Assembly (NCBI RefSeq): GCF_025989145.1
Contig: NZ_JAPDNQ010000001.1
Coordinates: forward strand, 248,001-312,000
From: Microbacterium sp. SSM24
GTDB taxonomy: Bacteria; Actinomycetota; Actinomycetes; Actinomycetales; Microbacteriaceae
Reading direction: 5' to 3'
Length of the DNA stretch: 64,000 nucleotides
Below the pieces are notes generated by a model that did no database searches, was not told where the DNA came from, and saw only the letters and a list, made by a program, of their open reading frames with translations. Position numbers and translations under genes: made by a program. The first letter of the stretch is position 1, and every line of letters starts with the position of its first letter. Below are positions 15,095 through 26,247 of the stretch, piece by piece.

Positions 15095-15928
15095 TCACGC
15101 AGCCCGATGCAGTCCCTGCGCCACGGCGCGCATGATCTGCTCCTGGACGTCGGGCCAATGATCGATCACTTGACCATACGTGAACCGGATCACATGGAAT
15201 CCGAGAAGCATCAGCGCAGCATCATGGGCCACGTCTTCGGAACGCTGCTGTCCGACATGGTGCCCACCGTCGATCTGCACCGCGAGCCGCTCCCCGATGA
15301 GGAAATCGAGGCGGTGCCCGTGAATCCATATCTGCGAGCGGATCGGATGCCGCAACCACCGCAGCCGCGTCCGGAAGATCGTCTCGAGCCCCGAATCGGC
15401 GAAGGGGGTCGCCTCATCGAGCACCCGCCTGACGGCACCGGTCAGAGGCAGGCGTTCGAGCTCCGCCTTCTCCACGAGTCCGACGTTCAGCGCGGAGTCC
15501 CACACTGCCAGTGCCGTCTCGTGCGGCTGACACGCCGCGACCATGACGAGCGTGTTGAGGATGCCGTCCTCGAGCGTTCCCGCCGGCCGAGGCTCCGCCG
15601 GCCGCGACCAGTGCACGGTGGCCGTCGGGGAAGCGAGCTTCAGTCGCGAGGCGTTCTGCGCCACCCCGACATGTGGGCCGTCTTCGTCCAGCACCCACAG
15701 ACCGAGGCGCTTCGCGCGAGTGATGCAGGTCAGCACCACTCCCGCCCGGGCCGCTGCGATGAGGTACGGATCGGCATCCGGAAGGGCCACCCAACCCCGT
15801 CGCGGCCTCAAGAGATATCCCGCCCTGATCGCCATGTCGATCGCGTACGAACTGATGCCTGCCTCGATGACCGAGACCTTGCGCGCGACACCGCCGAGGG
15901 CACGCAGCATGTGAACGGGATCCCGCAT
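15095..15928 (-). CDS. AbiEi-like winged-helix + DUF559 (Vsr-fold) protein
   Basis: A 277-residue protein. The N-terminal part (VHMLRALGGVARKVSVIEAG...) matches the AbiEi-type antitoxin winged helix; the C-terminal 110 residues are a DUF559 PD-(D/E)XK nuclease fold with RLDFLIGERLAVQIDGGHH, an Arg/Asp-rich helix and GFHVIRFTYGQVI. Such fusions are abundant in actinobacteria, usually as orphans without a toxin partner; their function is unknown. No AbiEii toxin is adjacent. The start chosen (ATG 15928) matches the usual family N-terminus but has a poor ribosome site; the frame is open to 16072. It lies between two copies of a palindromic repeat. Confidence 0.75.
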   Translation of the reverse strand: MRDPVHMLRALGGVARKVSVIEAGISSYAIDMAIRAGYLLRPRRGWVALPDADPYLIAAARAGVVLTCITRAKRLGLWVLDEDGPHVGVAQNASRLKLASPTATVHWSRPAEPRPAGTLEDGILNTLVMVAACQPHETALAVWDSALNVGLVEKAELERLPLTGAVRRVLDEATPFADSGLETIFRTRLRWLRHPIRSQIWIHGHRLDFLIGERLAVQIDGGHHVGQQRSEDVAHDAALMLLGFHVIRFTYGQVIDHWPDVQEQIMRAVAQGLHRAA

Positions 15929-16197
15929 CCCTGAATACTCGTGCGCCACGACTTCGCCGGGCACGGATTCGTCGTCCGTTCTGAACAACTCACGTCTGAG
16001 GCATCCGATCACGCCCTTGTGGAGGAAGCGAGCGAACAGGTCGACGACCATTCCACGGGACCCAGCTCTCACTCAGCGCCCTGCAGAACGCCGCGTGACC
16101 TGTCAGACGCATGTGCACGCGGCGGCGGTCGAGCAGCACGGATGCCGCACCCACCCTCCGCCGCTTCTTCGGCCGCCGGCGCGCGACCCGATCCCGA

Positions 16198-16263
16198 CAG
16201 GTCAACCGCGACTCCGCAGGACCCGATCCCCGCTCAGCCTCCTGCAAAAGCCCGGTTGACCTG
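16198..16263. repeat. Palindromic repeat, copy 2 (right of the DUF559 gene)
   Basis: Outer arms CAGGTCAACC (16198-16207) and GGTTGACCTG (16254-16263) are perfectly complementary. Inner GCAGGA and TCCTGC arms and the CTCCGCAGGA box match copy 1 at 14853-14918. In 15929-16458, a gene-poor stretch of 530 bp, the other visible features are the 15-bp tandem repeat at 16308-16382 and the serC promoter. Confidence 0.75.
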
Positions 16264-16307
16264 TTGAAGGGTCCCGGGGAGGCTTCCCGACCCTCCCGCG
16301 GCTCACA

Positions 16308-16382
16308 AGCTCCTCGACGCGCGGCTCCTCCCCGCGCGGCTCCTCCCCCACAGGCTCCTCCCCGCGCGGCTCCTCCCCTCGC
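16308..16382. repeat. 15-bp tandem repeat, five copies
   Basis: Five head-to-tail units close to GGCTCCTCCCCGCGC: two identical, three with one to a few changes in the last five or six bases. It lies between the DUF559 region and the serC promoter. The pyrimidine-rich strand has no ribosome-site/start pattern, so it is not obviously coding. It is likely to vary in copy number. Confidence 0.8.
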
Positions 16383-16446
16383 GCCCGCGGGCCGCGGGCG
16401 CTGCGTCACGACCCGTCATCCGGCGGCGAGGCGAATCGGGCGAGCC

Positions 16447-17595
<1,149 letters not shown>

Positions 17596-17610
17596 CGGCG
17601 GGGAGCACGC

Positions 17611-18243
17611 TCAGACGAGCGGTGACGGAACGGGCTCGAGCACCGAGGCGACGATCGCCTCGATCGCGAACTCCGACGCGCGGCCCAGGTCGAGCGAGGT
17701 CGGATCGAGCAGCCACTGCACCTGCAGTCCGTCCATGACGGCGAGGATGCTGGTCGACGCGTAGGCGACCGTCGCCGGTTCGCGGATGCCGCGCTCGGCG
17801 CACACGACGGCGAACGCGTGGGCGACCTCTGCGCGCAGCGTCTCGTACCGCTTCTGGAAGAACTCGCGCCCGGGGTGGTCGTCGGTCACCGACTCGGCCG
17901 ACAGCACGGCGTACGCCTGCACGATGCCGGGTCGTTCGGCGTTCGCGAACGCGGTGCGCACGAGGTGCCGGAAGAGGTCCATCCCGTCGGGGATGTGCTG
18001 CTCGGCGAGGTCGGCGACATCGGTTTCATCACGATGCTTCAGAACCTCGAGCAGCAGGGCGTCCTTGGAGCCGAAGTGATGGAGGATGCCTGCATGGGTC
18101 ATGCCGACCTGGTCGGCGATCTCCTGGAGCGTTCCGCCGGTGAACCCCTTGGCGCCGAAGATGTCGGTCGCGGCGTCGAGGATGTCGCGTCGGCGCAGCA
18201 GTGTCTCGGGTCGCGAACGCGGCTGCCTGCGCTGCTCGACCAT
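17611..18243 (-). CDS. TetR-family regulator of the sugar-importer operon
   Basis: A 210-residue TetR protein. The helix-turn-helix lies at about 18-65 (RRDILDAATDIFGAKGFTGGTL, then MTHAGILHHFGSKDALL); the helical ligand domain follows. It diverges from the ABC importer/GH3 operon, with an operator-like palindrome in the 179-bp gap, and so is the probable local repressor responding to a sugar or glucoside. It is followed by 36 bp to the convergent serC stop. Confidence 0.9.
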   Translation of the reverse strand: MVEQRRQPRSRPETLLRRRDILDAATDIFGAKGFTGGTLQEIADQVGMTHAGILHHFGSKDALLLEVLKHRDETDVADLAEQHIPDGMDLFRHLVRTAFANAERPGIVQAYAVLSAESVTDDHPGREFFQKRYETLRAEVAHAFAVVCAERGIREPATVAYASTSILAVMDGLQVQWLLDPTSLDLGRASEFAIEAIVASVLEPVPSPLV

Positions 18244-18318
18244 CGGCCCTCACCCCCTCGACTCGTCCGGCGGATCAAGAGTCTACGCACGAGTCGGACA
18301 CGCGTGGTGCAACCGCGC

Positions 18319-18348
18319 TTGCATTAGTTACTTACTTGCACGTAAGTT
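18319..18348 (+). promoter_or_regulatory. Promoter and TetR operator of the sugar operon
   Basis: The palindrome ACTTAC-TTGCAC-GTAAGT (18330-18347) lies between TTGCAT (18319-18324, -35-like) and TAAGTT (18343-18348, -10-like, 18-bp spacing). A repressor bound here would occlude the promoter. The likely binder is the divergent TetR protein. Confidence 0.7.
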
Positions 18349-18422
18349 GATTCCGCAATCACCCCCACGACGACGCCGTCGACTCTGTGAGCACGATGAC
18401 GTCCCCTCACGAAGGAGAAGCA

Positions 18423-20078
18423 ATGAGGCTTAGGTCTTCCCTCGTCGCCGTCGGCATCGCCGCGGCGATCGTGCTGACCGGCTGCGCAGCAGGCAGCACA
18501 GACTCCGGCGATTCCGAACCCGGCGCGGCGCTCACCATCGCCAAGCCGGACGGTGCGATCACCACCGAGTCGAACAACCCCTACCTGGGCGACTCGTCCG
18601 CCTCGAAGTACGCCTACGGCAAGGTCATCTTCGAGTCGCTCGCCCTCGTCAACCCGACCGGCGACCTCGGCACCACCCCGTGGCTCGCCGAAGAAGTCAC
18701 GTGGAACGACGACTACACCCAGCTCACCGCGAAGGCGCGCAGCGGCGTGAAGTGGAGCGACGGCGAGGACTTCACCGCCGACGACATCGCGTTCTCGTTC
18801 AACCAGGTGCTCGACGGCAAGCTCAACGACACCAACGCGCTCGACCTGAAGAGCGTCAGCGTCGACGGCGACACCGTCACCATCGACTTCAACAGCTCGA
18901 AGTACACCCAGCAGGCCCGCGTGCTGCACTTCCAGATCGTGCCCGAGCACATCTGGGCCGACATCGCAGACCCCAACACCGACCCGCTCACGGGCGAGGG
19001 TCAGGTCGTCGGCACCGGTCCGTATGTGCTCGACTCGTGGACGACCGAGTCGGTCACCCTCACCGCGAACCCCGACTACTGGGGCGGCGAGCTGACGGTC
19101 CCCGAGCTGCACTACGTCTCCTACGGCGACAACGCCGCTCTGACCACGGCTCTGGCCACCGGTGAAGCGGATTGGGCGCAGGCATTCATCCCGCAGATCG
19201 AGGACAGCTACCTGTCGGCCGACCCCGACAACCAGTTCCTCGTCTCGCCGACCGCCGGCGCCGGAACGCTGTTCATGAACCTGCAGACCAAGCCGTTCAA
19301 CAACCCGGCGCTCCGCGAGGCGCTCGCGTGGACGATCGACCGCCAGGCCTACGTCGACATCGCCCGCGAAGGCGCGAGCGAGGCCGTGTGGAGCGTGACC
19401 GGTCTGGGCGCGCTGCTCGACGACGAGATCATCCCCGAGTACGCCGGGCAGGAGTACTCGGTCGACATCGACAAGGCCCGCGAGGTCCTCACCGACGCCG
19501 GCTACACGTGGGAGGGCGAGACCCTCATCGACCCGGACGGCGAGGCCGTCACGTTCTCGATCTCGGTCCCTGCGGGCTGGAGCGACTGGAACACCGAGCA
19601 GGCCCTCATCGCCGAAGAGCTCAAGGAGGGCCTCGGCATCGAGGTCAAGATCGATCAGCCCGACTGGGGTGGCTGGGATGCCGCGCGCCAGGAAGGCACC
19701 TTCCAGGCGATCATCCACTGGCTCGAGGACACCGGCAACGCGTACGGCCTCTACACCTCCACGATGGACCCGAAGTGGATCGTCGACAACAAGGCGGCGT
19801 TCAACTTCGGCCGCTTCGACGACCCGGCCGTGACCGAGGCGCTCAACACCTACGCCAACGCCGCGACCGACGCCGACCGTGAAGCCGCTCTCGCGGTGAT
19901 TCAGACGGCCTTCGTCGAGAACGTGCCGGCCATCCCGCTGGGGGCGCACCCGCTCCTGGGCGAGTTCAACACGCGCAACTACGTCGGTTGGCCGTCGGAG
20001 GAGGACCAGTACGCCTCCGCCGACCCGACGCAGCCCGCGATCGTGCAGATCCTCACCCAGCTGCAGCCCGCCGACTGA
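18423..20078 (+). CDS. ABC importer substrate-binding lipoprotein (family 5)
   Basis: A 551-residue DppA/OppA-type binding lipoprotein: short basic start, hydrophobic segment and lipobox VLTGC (Cys 21). The body shows the family features, including WLAEEVTWNDDYTQLTAKAR and VKWSDGEDFTADDIAFSFNQ. Family 5 is best known for peptides, but linkage to a GH3 glycosidase suggests an oligosaccharide or glucoside, as in Cbt-type cellobiose importers. The ATG has GAAGGAG 7 bases upstream. It is the first gene of the operon; a palindrome follows its stop. Confidence 0.92.
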   Translation: MRLRSSLVAVGIAAAIVLTGCAAGSTDSGDSEPGAALTIAKPDGAITTESNNPYLGDSSASKYAYGKVIFESLALVNPTGDLGTTPWLAEEVTWNDDYTQLTAKARSGVKWSDGEDFTADDIAFSFNQVLDGKLNDTNALDLKSVSVDGDTVTIDFNSSKYTQQARVLHFQIVPEHIWADIADPNTDPLTGEGQVVGTGPYVLDSWTTESVTLTANPDYWGGELTVPELHYVSYGDNAALTTALATGEADWAQAFIPQIEDSYLSADPDNQFLVSPTAGAGTLFMNLQTKPFNNPALREALAWTIDRQAYVDIAREGASEAVWSVTGLGALLDDEIIPEYAGQEYSVDIDKAREVLTDAGYTWEGETLIDPDGEAVTFSISVPAGWSDWNTEQALIAEELKEGLGIEVKIDQPDWGGWDAARQEGTFQAIIHWLEDTGNAYGLYTSTMDPKWIVDNKAAFNFGRFDDPAVTEALNTYANAATDADREAALAVIQTAFVENVPAIPLGAHPLLGEFNTRNYVGWPSEEDQYASADPTQPAIVQILTQLQPAD

Positions 20079-20085
20079 CGCACGT

Positions 20086-20121
20086 CGGGCGGGGCGGATG
20101 CCGCGGCATCCGCCCCGCCCG
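20086..20121. terminator. 36-bp perfect palindrome inside the sugar operon
   Basis: An 18-bp arm and its exact complement with no loop, centred on the CGGATGCCG/CGGCATCCG core. It sits between the binding-protein stop (20078) and the first ATPase (20155). In ABC operons such structures usually stabilise or partly terminate the mRNA so that binding protein exceeds the membrane complex. Confidence 0.75.
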
Positions 20122-20154
20122 CACGTCGGTCCTCATGAAAGCCTGGCCCCATCG

Positions 20155-20975
<821 letters not shown>

Positions 20976-20979
<4 letters not shown>

Positions 20980-21785
20980 CCGTCCTCGAGTTCGACGCCG
21001 TCACCAAGGTGTACGCCGTGCGCGGCGCCGGTGAGATGAAGGCCCTCGACGATGTGAGCTTCACGCTCCGCTCGGGTCAGACCATCGGCCTCGTCGGCCA
21101 GTCCGGCAGCGGCAAGTCGACGATCGCGAAGATCCTCACGCAGCTCGAGACGCCGACGAGCGGCGAGGTGCGCCTCGACGGCGAGCCGCTCCCCCGCCGC
21201 GGGAAGGCGCTGCGCGCGTATCGCCAGCAGCTGCGCATGGTGTTCCAGGACCCGTTCGCATCGCTGAACCCCTACCACTCGATCCGCTACGCGATCCAGC
21301 GCCCGCTCCAGCTCGACGAGGTGGTCCCCAAGGACCAGCTCGATCACGAGGTGCGCCGCCTGCTCGACCGCGTGCGGCTCGACGCCGACGCGGTGATCGA
21401 CCGTCGCCCGCACGAGCTGTCGGGCGGCCAGCGCCAGCGCGTCGCGATCGCCCGCGCCCTGGCATCCCGTCCCCGCCTGCTCGTCGCCGACGAGCCCGTC
21501 TCGATGCTCGACGTGTCGATCCGCCTCGGGGTGCTCAACCTGCTCGCCGATCTGCAGCGCGAGGAAGGACTCGGCGTGCTGTACATCACGCACGATCTCG
21601 CCACGGCGCGCCACTTCAGCGACGAGATCCTGGTGCTCAACCAGGGAAGGGTCGTCGAACGCGGAACCGCCGACGACGTGATCCTGCGCCCGCAGAGCCC
21701 GTACACGCAGGAGCTGCGCGCGGCATCCCCTGATCCCGATACCTACTTCGCGCACGCCGCGGGCATTCTCGGAGGTGAGAAGTGA
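20976..21785 (+). CDS. ABC importer ATPase 2 (DppF/OppF-like)
   Basis: A 269-residue ATPase: Walker A GQSGSGKST, signature LSGGQRQRV, Walker B LLVADEPVSMLD, H-loop ITHDLA. It heterodimerises with ATPase 1, as usual for family-5 importers. It overlaps its neighbours at both ends (ATGA, GTGA), indicating tight translational coupling. Confidence 0.9.
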
Positions 21786-22861
21786 GCGCCGTCGCCCCCC
21801 AGCTCCCGGCCCCGGACTTCGACGCGATCGAGGCGGGCACCACCGCGACCGGCGCCGTCAAGGGCCGCGCGCGCGTCCCGTGGCGCTTCCTCGGCAACCG
21901 CGTGCTGTTCTACCTGTTCACGCTGTGGGCGGCCATCACGATCAACTTCTTCCTGCCGCGGCTGATGAAGGGCGACGCGGTGACCGCGTACCTCGCCCGC
22001 AACCGGAACGTCTCTCCCGAGGCCGCTGAAGCGCTGCGTGCCCTTCTCGGCCTCGACACCGACAAGTCCCTGTGGCAGCAGTACCTCGACTACTGGGGCC
22101 TGCTGCTGCGCGGCGACCTCGGGATCTCGCTGCTGCACGGCATGCGCCCGGTCACCGAGGTCGTCGGCCAATCGCTGATCTGGACCGTGTGCCTCGTCGG
22201 CTTCGCGACGCTCGTCGCCTTCGCGATCGGCACCATCGGCGGCGCGATCGTCGGATGGCGCCGCGGCAGTCGGCTCGACGCGCTCATCCCGATCACGACG
22301 TTCCTGAGCACGATCCCCTACTTCTGGCTCGGGCTGCTCGCGATCTCCATCTTCTCTGTGACGCTCGGCTGGTTCCCCATAGGCAAGGCGTACGGCGTCG
22401 GAGTGGTGCCGGAGTGGTCGTGGGAGTTCATCGGAGACGTCCTCCATCACGGCTTCCTTCCCGCGGCGACCATCATCATCGCGTCACTGGGCGGGTGGAT
22501 GCTGGGCATGCGCAACATGATGCTCACGGTGCTCGACGAGGACTACGTCACGGTCGCCCAGGCCAAGGGGATGCCGAACAGCCGCGTGCTGTGGCGCTAC
22601 GCCGCGCGCAATGCCGTGCTCCCCCAGATCCAGAGCTTCGCTCTCGCGCTCGGCTTCATCGTCGGCGGCACGATCGTGATGGAGATGGTGTTCAGCTATC
22701 CGGGCGTCGGCAAGCTGCTGCTCGACGCCACGAACGCGAAGGACTACGCCCTGATGCAGGGGGTGTTCCTCGTGCTCACCATCTCGGTGCTGCTGGCGAA
22801 CCTCCTGGCCGACGTCGCCTACGGATTCCTCGACCCGCGCACGCGCCAGACGGAGGCCTGA
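21782..22861 (+). CDS. ABC importer permease 1 (DppB/OppB-like)
   Basis: A 359-residue membrane protein starting with GTG inside the end of the ATPase gene, after GGAGGTGA. About six membrane segments are visible; the EAA-type cytoplasmic loop that docks the ATPase is at AKGMPNSRVLWRYAARNAVLP. The N-terminal soluble 35 residues and the PRLMKGD loop after the first helix fit the DppB group. Confidence 0.9.
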   Translation: MSAVAPQLPAPDFDAIEAGTTATGAVKGRARVPWRFLGNRVLFYLFTLWAAITINFFLPRLMKGDAVTAYLARNRNVSPEAAEALRALLGLDTDKSLWQQYLDYWGLLLRGDLGISLLHGMRPVTEVVGQSLIWTVCLVGFATLVAFAIGTIGGAIVGWRRGSRLDALIPITTFLSTIPYFWLGLLAISIFSVTLGWFPIGKAYGVGVVPEWSWEFIGDVLHHGFLPAATIIIASLGGWMLGMRNMMLTVLDEDYVTVAQAKGMPNSRVLWRYAARNAVLPQIQSFALALGFIVGGTIVMEMVFSYPGVGKLLLDATNAKDYALMQGVFLVLTISVLLANLLADVAYGFLDPRTRQTEA

Positions 22862-22863
22862 AC

Positions 22864-23928
22864 ATGGACACCATCGTCAACGACACCACGTCGCAGCGGT
22901 CCGCGAACGCCCCCGCGACCGCGACCGTCCGCACCCCGGGAACCGCCGCCGCGAGTCGCCCGCCCAAGAAGCCGACCTTCTGGTCCAGGCTGGGCTCGGC
23001 CTTCGCGATGTTCCGCAACGGCAAATCGATCGCCGGCCTGTCGATCCTGGGCTTCTTCGTCCTCGTCGCGATCTTCGCGGACGTGCTGGCCCCGTACTCG
23101 CCGACGAAGGTCGACAACACGGCGCGGTTCCAGCCGCCCTCGGCGGCGCACTGGCTCGGCACGACCCACATCGGCGAAGACGTGCTGAGCCAGGTCATCC
23201 ACGGCACGCGCGGCGTCATCGTGGTCGGCTTCCTGGCCGCGATCATCGCGACCGTGATCGCGGTCGTGGTCGGTGTCATGTCGGGCTACCTGCGCGGGTG
23301 GCGCAGCGAGGGCCTGTCCGCACTCACGAACGTGTTCCTCGTCATCCCCGGCATCCCGCTGATCATCATCGTGGCGTCGATGTTCGACGACCCGCCGCTC
23401 ATCCTCATCGCGGGAGTCCTCGGTCTCATCGGATGGGCGTGGGGTGCGAGGGTGCTGCGGGCACAGACGATGTCGCTGCGCAGTCGCGACTTCGTGCAGG
23501 CGGCGCGAGCCAACGGCGAGCCGCTGCACCGCATCATCACGGTCGAGATGCTGCCGAACCTCATGGCGCTCATCGCCGCGAGCTTCGTGGGAACGGTGAC
23601 CGCCGCGATCATCGGGCTCACGACGCTGTCGTACATCGGCATCATCCCCGTCACGACCTACAACTGGGGCACGATCCTCAACTGGGCGAGCGCGCAGGGC
23701 GCGTTCCGCCAGGGGCAGTGGTGGTGGTTCATGCCTCCCGGCCTCTGCATCGCCGCGATCGGCGTCGCCCTCTCGCTCATCAACTTCGGCATCGACGAGT
23801 ACGTCAACCCCCGTCTGCGCTCGGCCGGCGAGCGCGCCCGAGCCCTCAAGAAGAAGGGCATGAACGTCAACGACACCGTCACGGCCGTTCGCACCGAGCC
23901 CGCGACATCTCGACAGGAGAAGCAGTGA
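22864..23928 (+). CDS. ABC importer permease 2 (DppC/OppC-like)
   Basis: A 354-residue membrane protein starting 2 bases after permease 1. A Thr/Ala/Pro-rich cytoplasmic lead of about 45 residues precedes the OppC N-terminal helix; LGTTHIGEDVLSQVIHG and the EAA loop ARANGEPLHRIITVEMLPNL are typical. It forms the channel with permease 1. Its stop overlaps the GH3 start as GTGA. Confidence 0.9.
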   Translation: MDTIVNDTTSQRSANAPATATVRTPGTAAASRPPKKPTFWSRLGSAFAMFRNGKSIAGLSILGFFVLVAIFADVLAPYSPTKVDNTARFQPPSAAHWLGTTHIGEDVLSQVIHGTRGVIVVGFLAAIIATVIAVVVGVMSGYLRGWRSEGLSALTNVFLVIPGIPLIIIVASMFDDPPLILIAGVLGLIGWAWGARVLRAQTMSLRSRDFVQAARANGEPLHRIITVEMLPNLMALIAASFVGTVTAAIIGLTTLSYIGIIPVTTYNWGTILNWASAQGAFRQGQWWWFMPPGLCIAAIGVALSLINFGIDEYVNPRLRSAGERARALKKKGMNVNDTVTAVRTEPATSRQEKQ

Positions 23929-26222
23929 CCAACGCCCCCTACCTCGACCCCGCTCTCCCGGTCGAGGCGCGGATCGCCGATCTGCTGGCCCGCATGACCC
24001 GCGAGGAGAAGGTCGGGCAGATGCTGCAGCTCGACGCCCGCGAGGACCTCGACGACCAGATCCTGCGGATGCACGCCGGATCGATCCTGCATGCCTCGCC
24101 CGCGCGCGTCCTGCGCGCCCGGGACCTGACGCTCCGCACGCGCCTGCAGATCCCGCTGCTCGTCGGCGAGGACTGCATCCACGGTCACGCGTTCTGGGAG
24201 GGCGGCACCGTCTTCCCGACGCAGCTGGGCATGGCGGCGACGTGGGATGCCGCGCTCGTCGAGCAGGTGGCGAGGGCGACCGCCGCCGAGGTGTCGGCGA
24301 CCGGCATCCACTGGACCTTCTCGCCGGTGCTGTGCATCGCGCGCGACCTGCGCTGGGGCCGCATCGACGAGACCTTCGGCGAGGACCCGTACCTGATCGG
24401 CGAGCTCGCCTCCGCGATGGTGCGCGGCTATCAGGGCGGCGGACTCGACGACCCCGACGCGATCCTCGCGACAGCCAAGCACTTCGCGGGCTACTCCGAG
24501 ACCCAGGGGGGCCGCGACGCGAGCGAGGCCGACATCTCGCGCCGGAAGCTCCGCTCGTGGTTCCTGCCGCCGTTCGAGCGCGTCGCCCGTGAGGGATGCC
24601 GCACCTTCATGCTCGGGTACCAGACCACCGACGGCGTGCCGATCACGGTCAACGACTGGCTGCTCAACGACGTGCTCCGCGGCGAGTGGGGCTACACCGG
24701 CACGCTCATCACGGACTGGGACAACGTCGGCCGCATGGTGTGGGAGCAGAAGGTCCAGCCCGACTACGCCCATGCCGCCGCCGCGGCGGTCAAGGCCGGC
24801 AACGACATGGTCATGACCACGCCGGGCTTCTTCCCGGGCGCGATCGAGGCGATCGAGCGGGGGCTGATGGCCGAGGCCGATCTGGATCGCGCCGTGTCGC
24901 GCATCCTCCGTCTGAAGTTCGAGTTCGGCCTGTTCGAGAACCCTCGCCTTCCCGACGCGGAGCGCATCGAGACGGTGATCGGCAGCGCCGCGCACGTCGC
25001 CCTCAACCTCGAGACCGCGCGCCGCTCGCTCGTGCTCCTCCGCAACGACGGCACGCTCCCCCTCGTCACCGACGAAGGGCCGCGCCGCGTCGCGGTGGTC
25101 GGGCCGCTCGCCGATGACGCGCAGACGCAGCTCGGCGACTGGGCCGGTTCATCGGGCCAGGTCGACTGGCTGCCCGACGGGCAGCCCCGCGCGCTCATCA
25201 CGACGGTGCTCGACGGATTGCGCGCGCACGCACCGTCGACGTGGGAGGTGACGCACGCGCAGGGTGCCGGCATCCTGACCCTGAAGGCCGACCCCGAGGG
25301 CGAGTTCTTCCCGGACGGACAGCCGCGCCCGCAGGTCGTCGTCCCCGCCGCGCCCGATGCCGCGCTGATCGCCGAAGCGGTCGCCGCCGCCGAAGCAGCC
25401 GATTACGTCGTCGCCGTCGTGGGCGACCGCGTCGAGCTCGTCGGAGAGGGCCGCTCGACGGCGACCCTCGAGCTGCTCGGAGGCCAGCAGGCGCTCCTCG
25501 AGGCCCTCGCCGCGACCGGCAAGCCCGTGATCGTCGTCCTGCTCGCGTCGAAGCCCCTCGTGCTGCCCGCTTCGGTGACGGATGCCGCGGCCCTGGTCTG
25601 GACCGCGAACCCCGGCATGGAAGGCGGCCGGGCCATCGCCGAGCTGCTGCTCGGGCTCATCGAGCCCTCCGGACGGCTGCCCATCTCGTTCGCCCGCCAC
25701 GTCGGCCAGCAGCCGACGTACTACAACCAGCTGCGCGGCCAGCACGGCACGCGCTATGCGGACCTCACGCAGAGCCCCGCCCATGCGTTCGGAGAGGGGC
25801 TCTCCTACACGACCGTGGAGTACTCCGACCTGCGCATCCAGGCGAGCGACCTGGACGAGACGGACACGGTCCGCGCCACGGTCACGCTGCGCAACACCGG
25901 GTCCCGCCCGGCGCGCGAGGTCGTTCAGGCCTACGTGCGCGACACCGTCACGTCGGTCAGCTGGGCCGACAGAGAACTCAAGGGGTTCACCGTCGTCGAC
26001 GTCGAGCAGGGCGCCGAGGCGACGGTCGAGCTCGCGATCCCCGTCAGCGACTGCACGATCGTGGATGCCGGTGGCCGCCGCATCGTCGAGGCCGGCGAGT
26101 TCGAACTGCTGGTGGGTCCGTCCTCACGCGAGGGCGCCCTCCTCAGCGCGCGCTTCTCGGTGTCGGCCCGAGCGGCCGAGCGCACGGTCGAGCTGGTGAC
26201 CGGGGCCGCGCTCACCCCTTGA
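23925..26222 (+). CDS. Glycoside hydrolase family 3 (beta-glucosidase/xylosidase-like)
   Basis: A 765-residue enzyme with an N-terminal TIM barrel (GEDCIHGHAFWEGGTVFP, AKHFAGYSETQGGRDASE), a C-terminal alpha/beta domain (LLRNDGTLPLV, WTANPGMEGGRAIAELLLG) and a fibronectin III-like end. The nucleophile is the Asp of ITDWDNVG near residue 264. No signal peptide is seen, so the enzyme is cytoplasmic and would split sugars brought in by the importer. GTG start after AGGAGAAGCA. Exact specificity (glucoside, xyloside) cannot be read from the sequence. Confidence 0.93.
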   Translation: MTNAPYLDPALPVEARIADLLARMTREEKVGQMLQLDAREDLDDQILRMHAGSILHASPARVLRARDLTLRTRLQIPLLVGEDCIHGHAFWEGGTVFPTQLGMAATWDAALVEQVARATAAEVSATGIHWTFSPVLCIARDLRWGRIDETFGEDPYLIGELASAMVRGYQGGGLDDPDAILATAKHFAGYSETQGGRDASEADISRRKLRSWFLPPFERVAREGCRTFMLGYQTTDGVPITVNDWLLNDVLRGEWGYTGTLITDWDNVGRMVWEQKVQPDYAHAAAAAVKAGNDMVMTTPGFFPGAIEAIERGLMAEADLDRAVSRILRLKFEFGLFENPRLPDAERIETVIGSAAHVALNLETARRSLVLLRNDGTLPLVTDEGPRRVAVVGPLADDAQTQLGDWAGSSGQVDWLPDGQPRALITTVLDGLRAHAPSTWEVTHAQGAGILTLKADPEGEFFPDGQPRPQVVVPAAPDAALIAEAVAAAEAADYVVAVVGDRVELVGEGRSTATLELLGGQQALLEALAATGKPVIVVLLASKPLVLPASVTDAAALVWTANPGMEGGRAIAELLLGLIEPSGRLPISFARHVGQQPTYYNQLRGQHGTRYADLTQSPAHAFGEGLSYTTVEYSDLRIQASDLDETDTVRATVTLRNTGSRPAREVVQAYVRDTVTSVSWADRELKGFTVVDVEQGAEATVELAIPVSDCTIVDAGGRRIVEAGEFELLVGPSSREGALLSARFSVSARAAERTVELVTGAALTP

Positions 26223-26247
26223 ACCCCGGGGGCGGCGGCGCGGCGAG

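Noticed and set aside
15095..16072. AbiE toxin-antitoxin pair
   Set aside because: Only the AbiEi-like domain is present; no AbiEii nucleotidyltransferase toxin lies on either side.
14853..16263. Complete transposon or insertion sequence around the DUF559 gene
   Set aside because: The flanking repeats are internal palindromes rather than terminal inverted repeats, no transposase is present and no target-site duplication was seen.
16308..16382. CRISPR-like array
   Set aside because: The units are 15 bp, head to tail and without spacers, and no cas genes are nearby.
15929..16409. Arg/Gly/Ala-rich frames in the gap before serC
   Set aside because: They come from the GC-rich tandem repeat and palindrome and look like no protein family.
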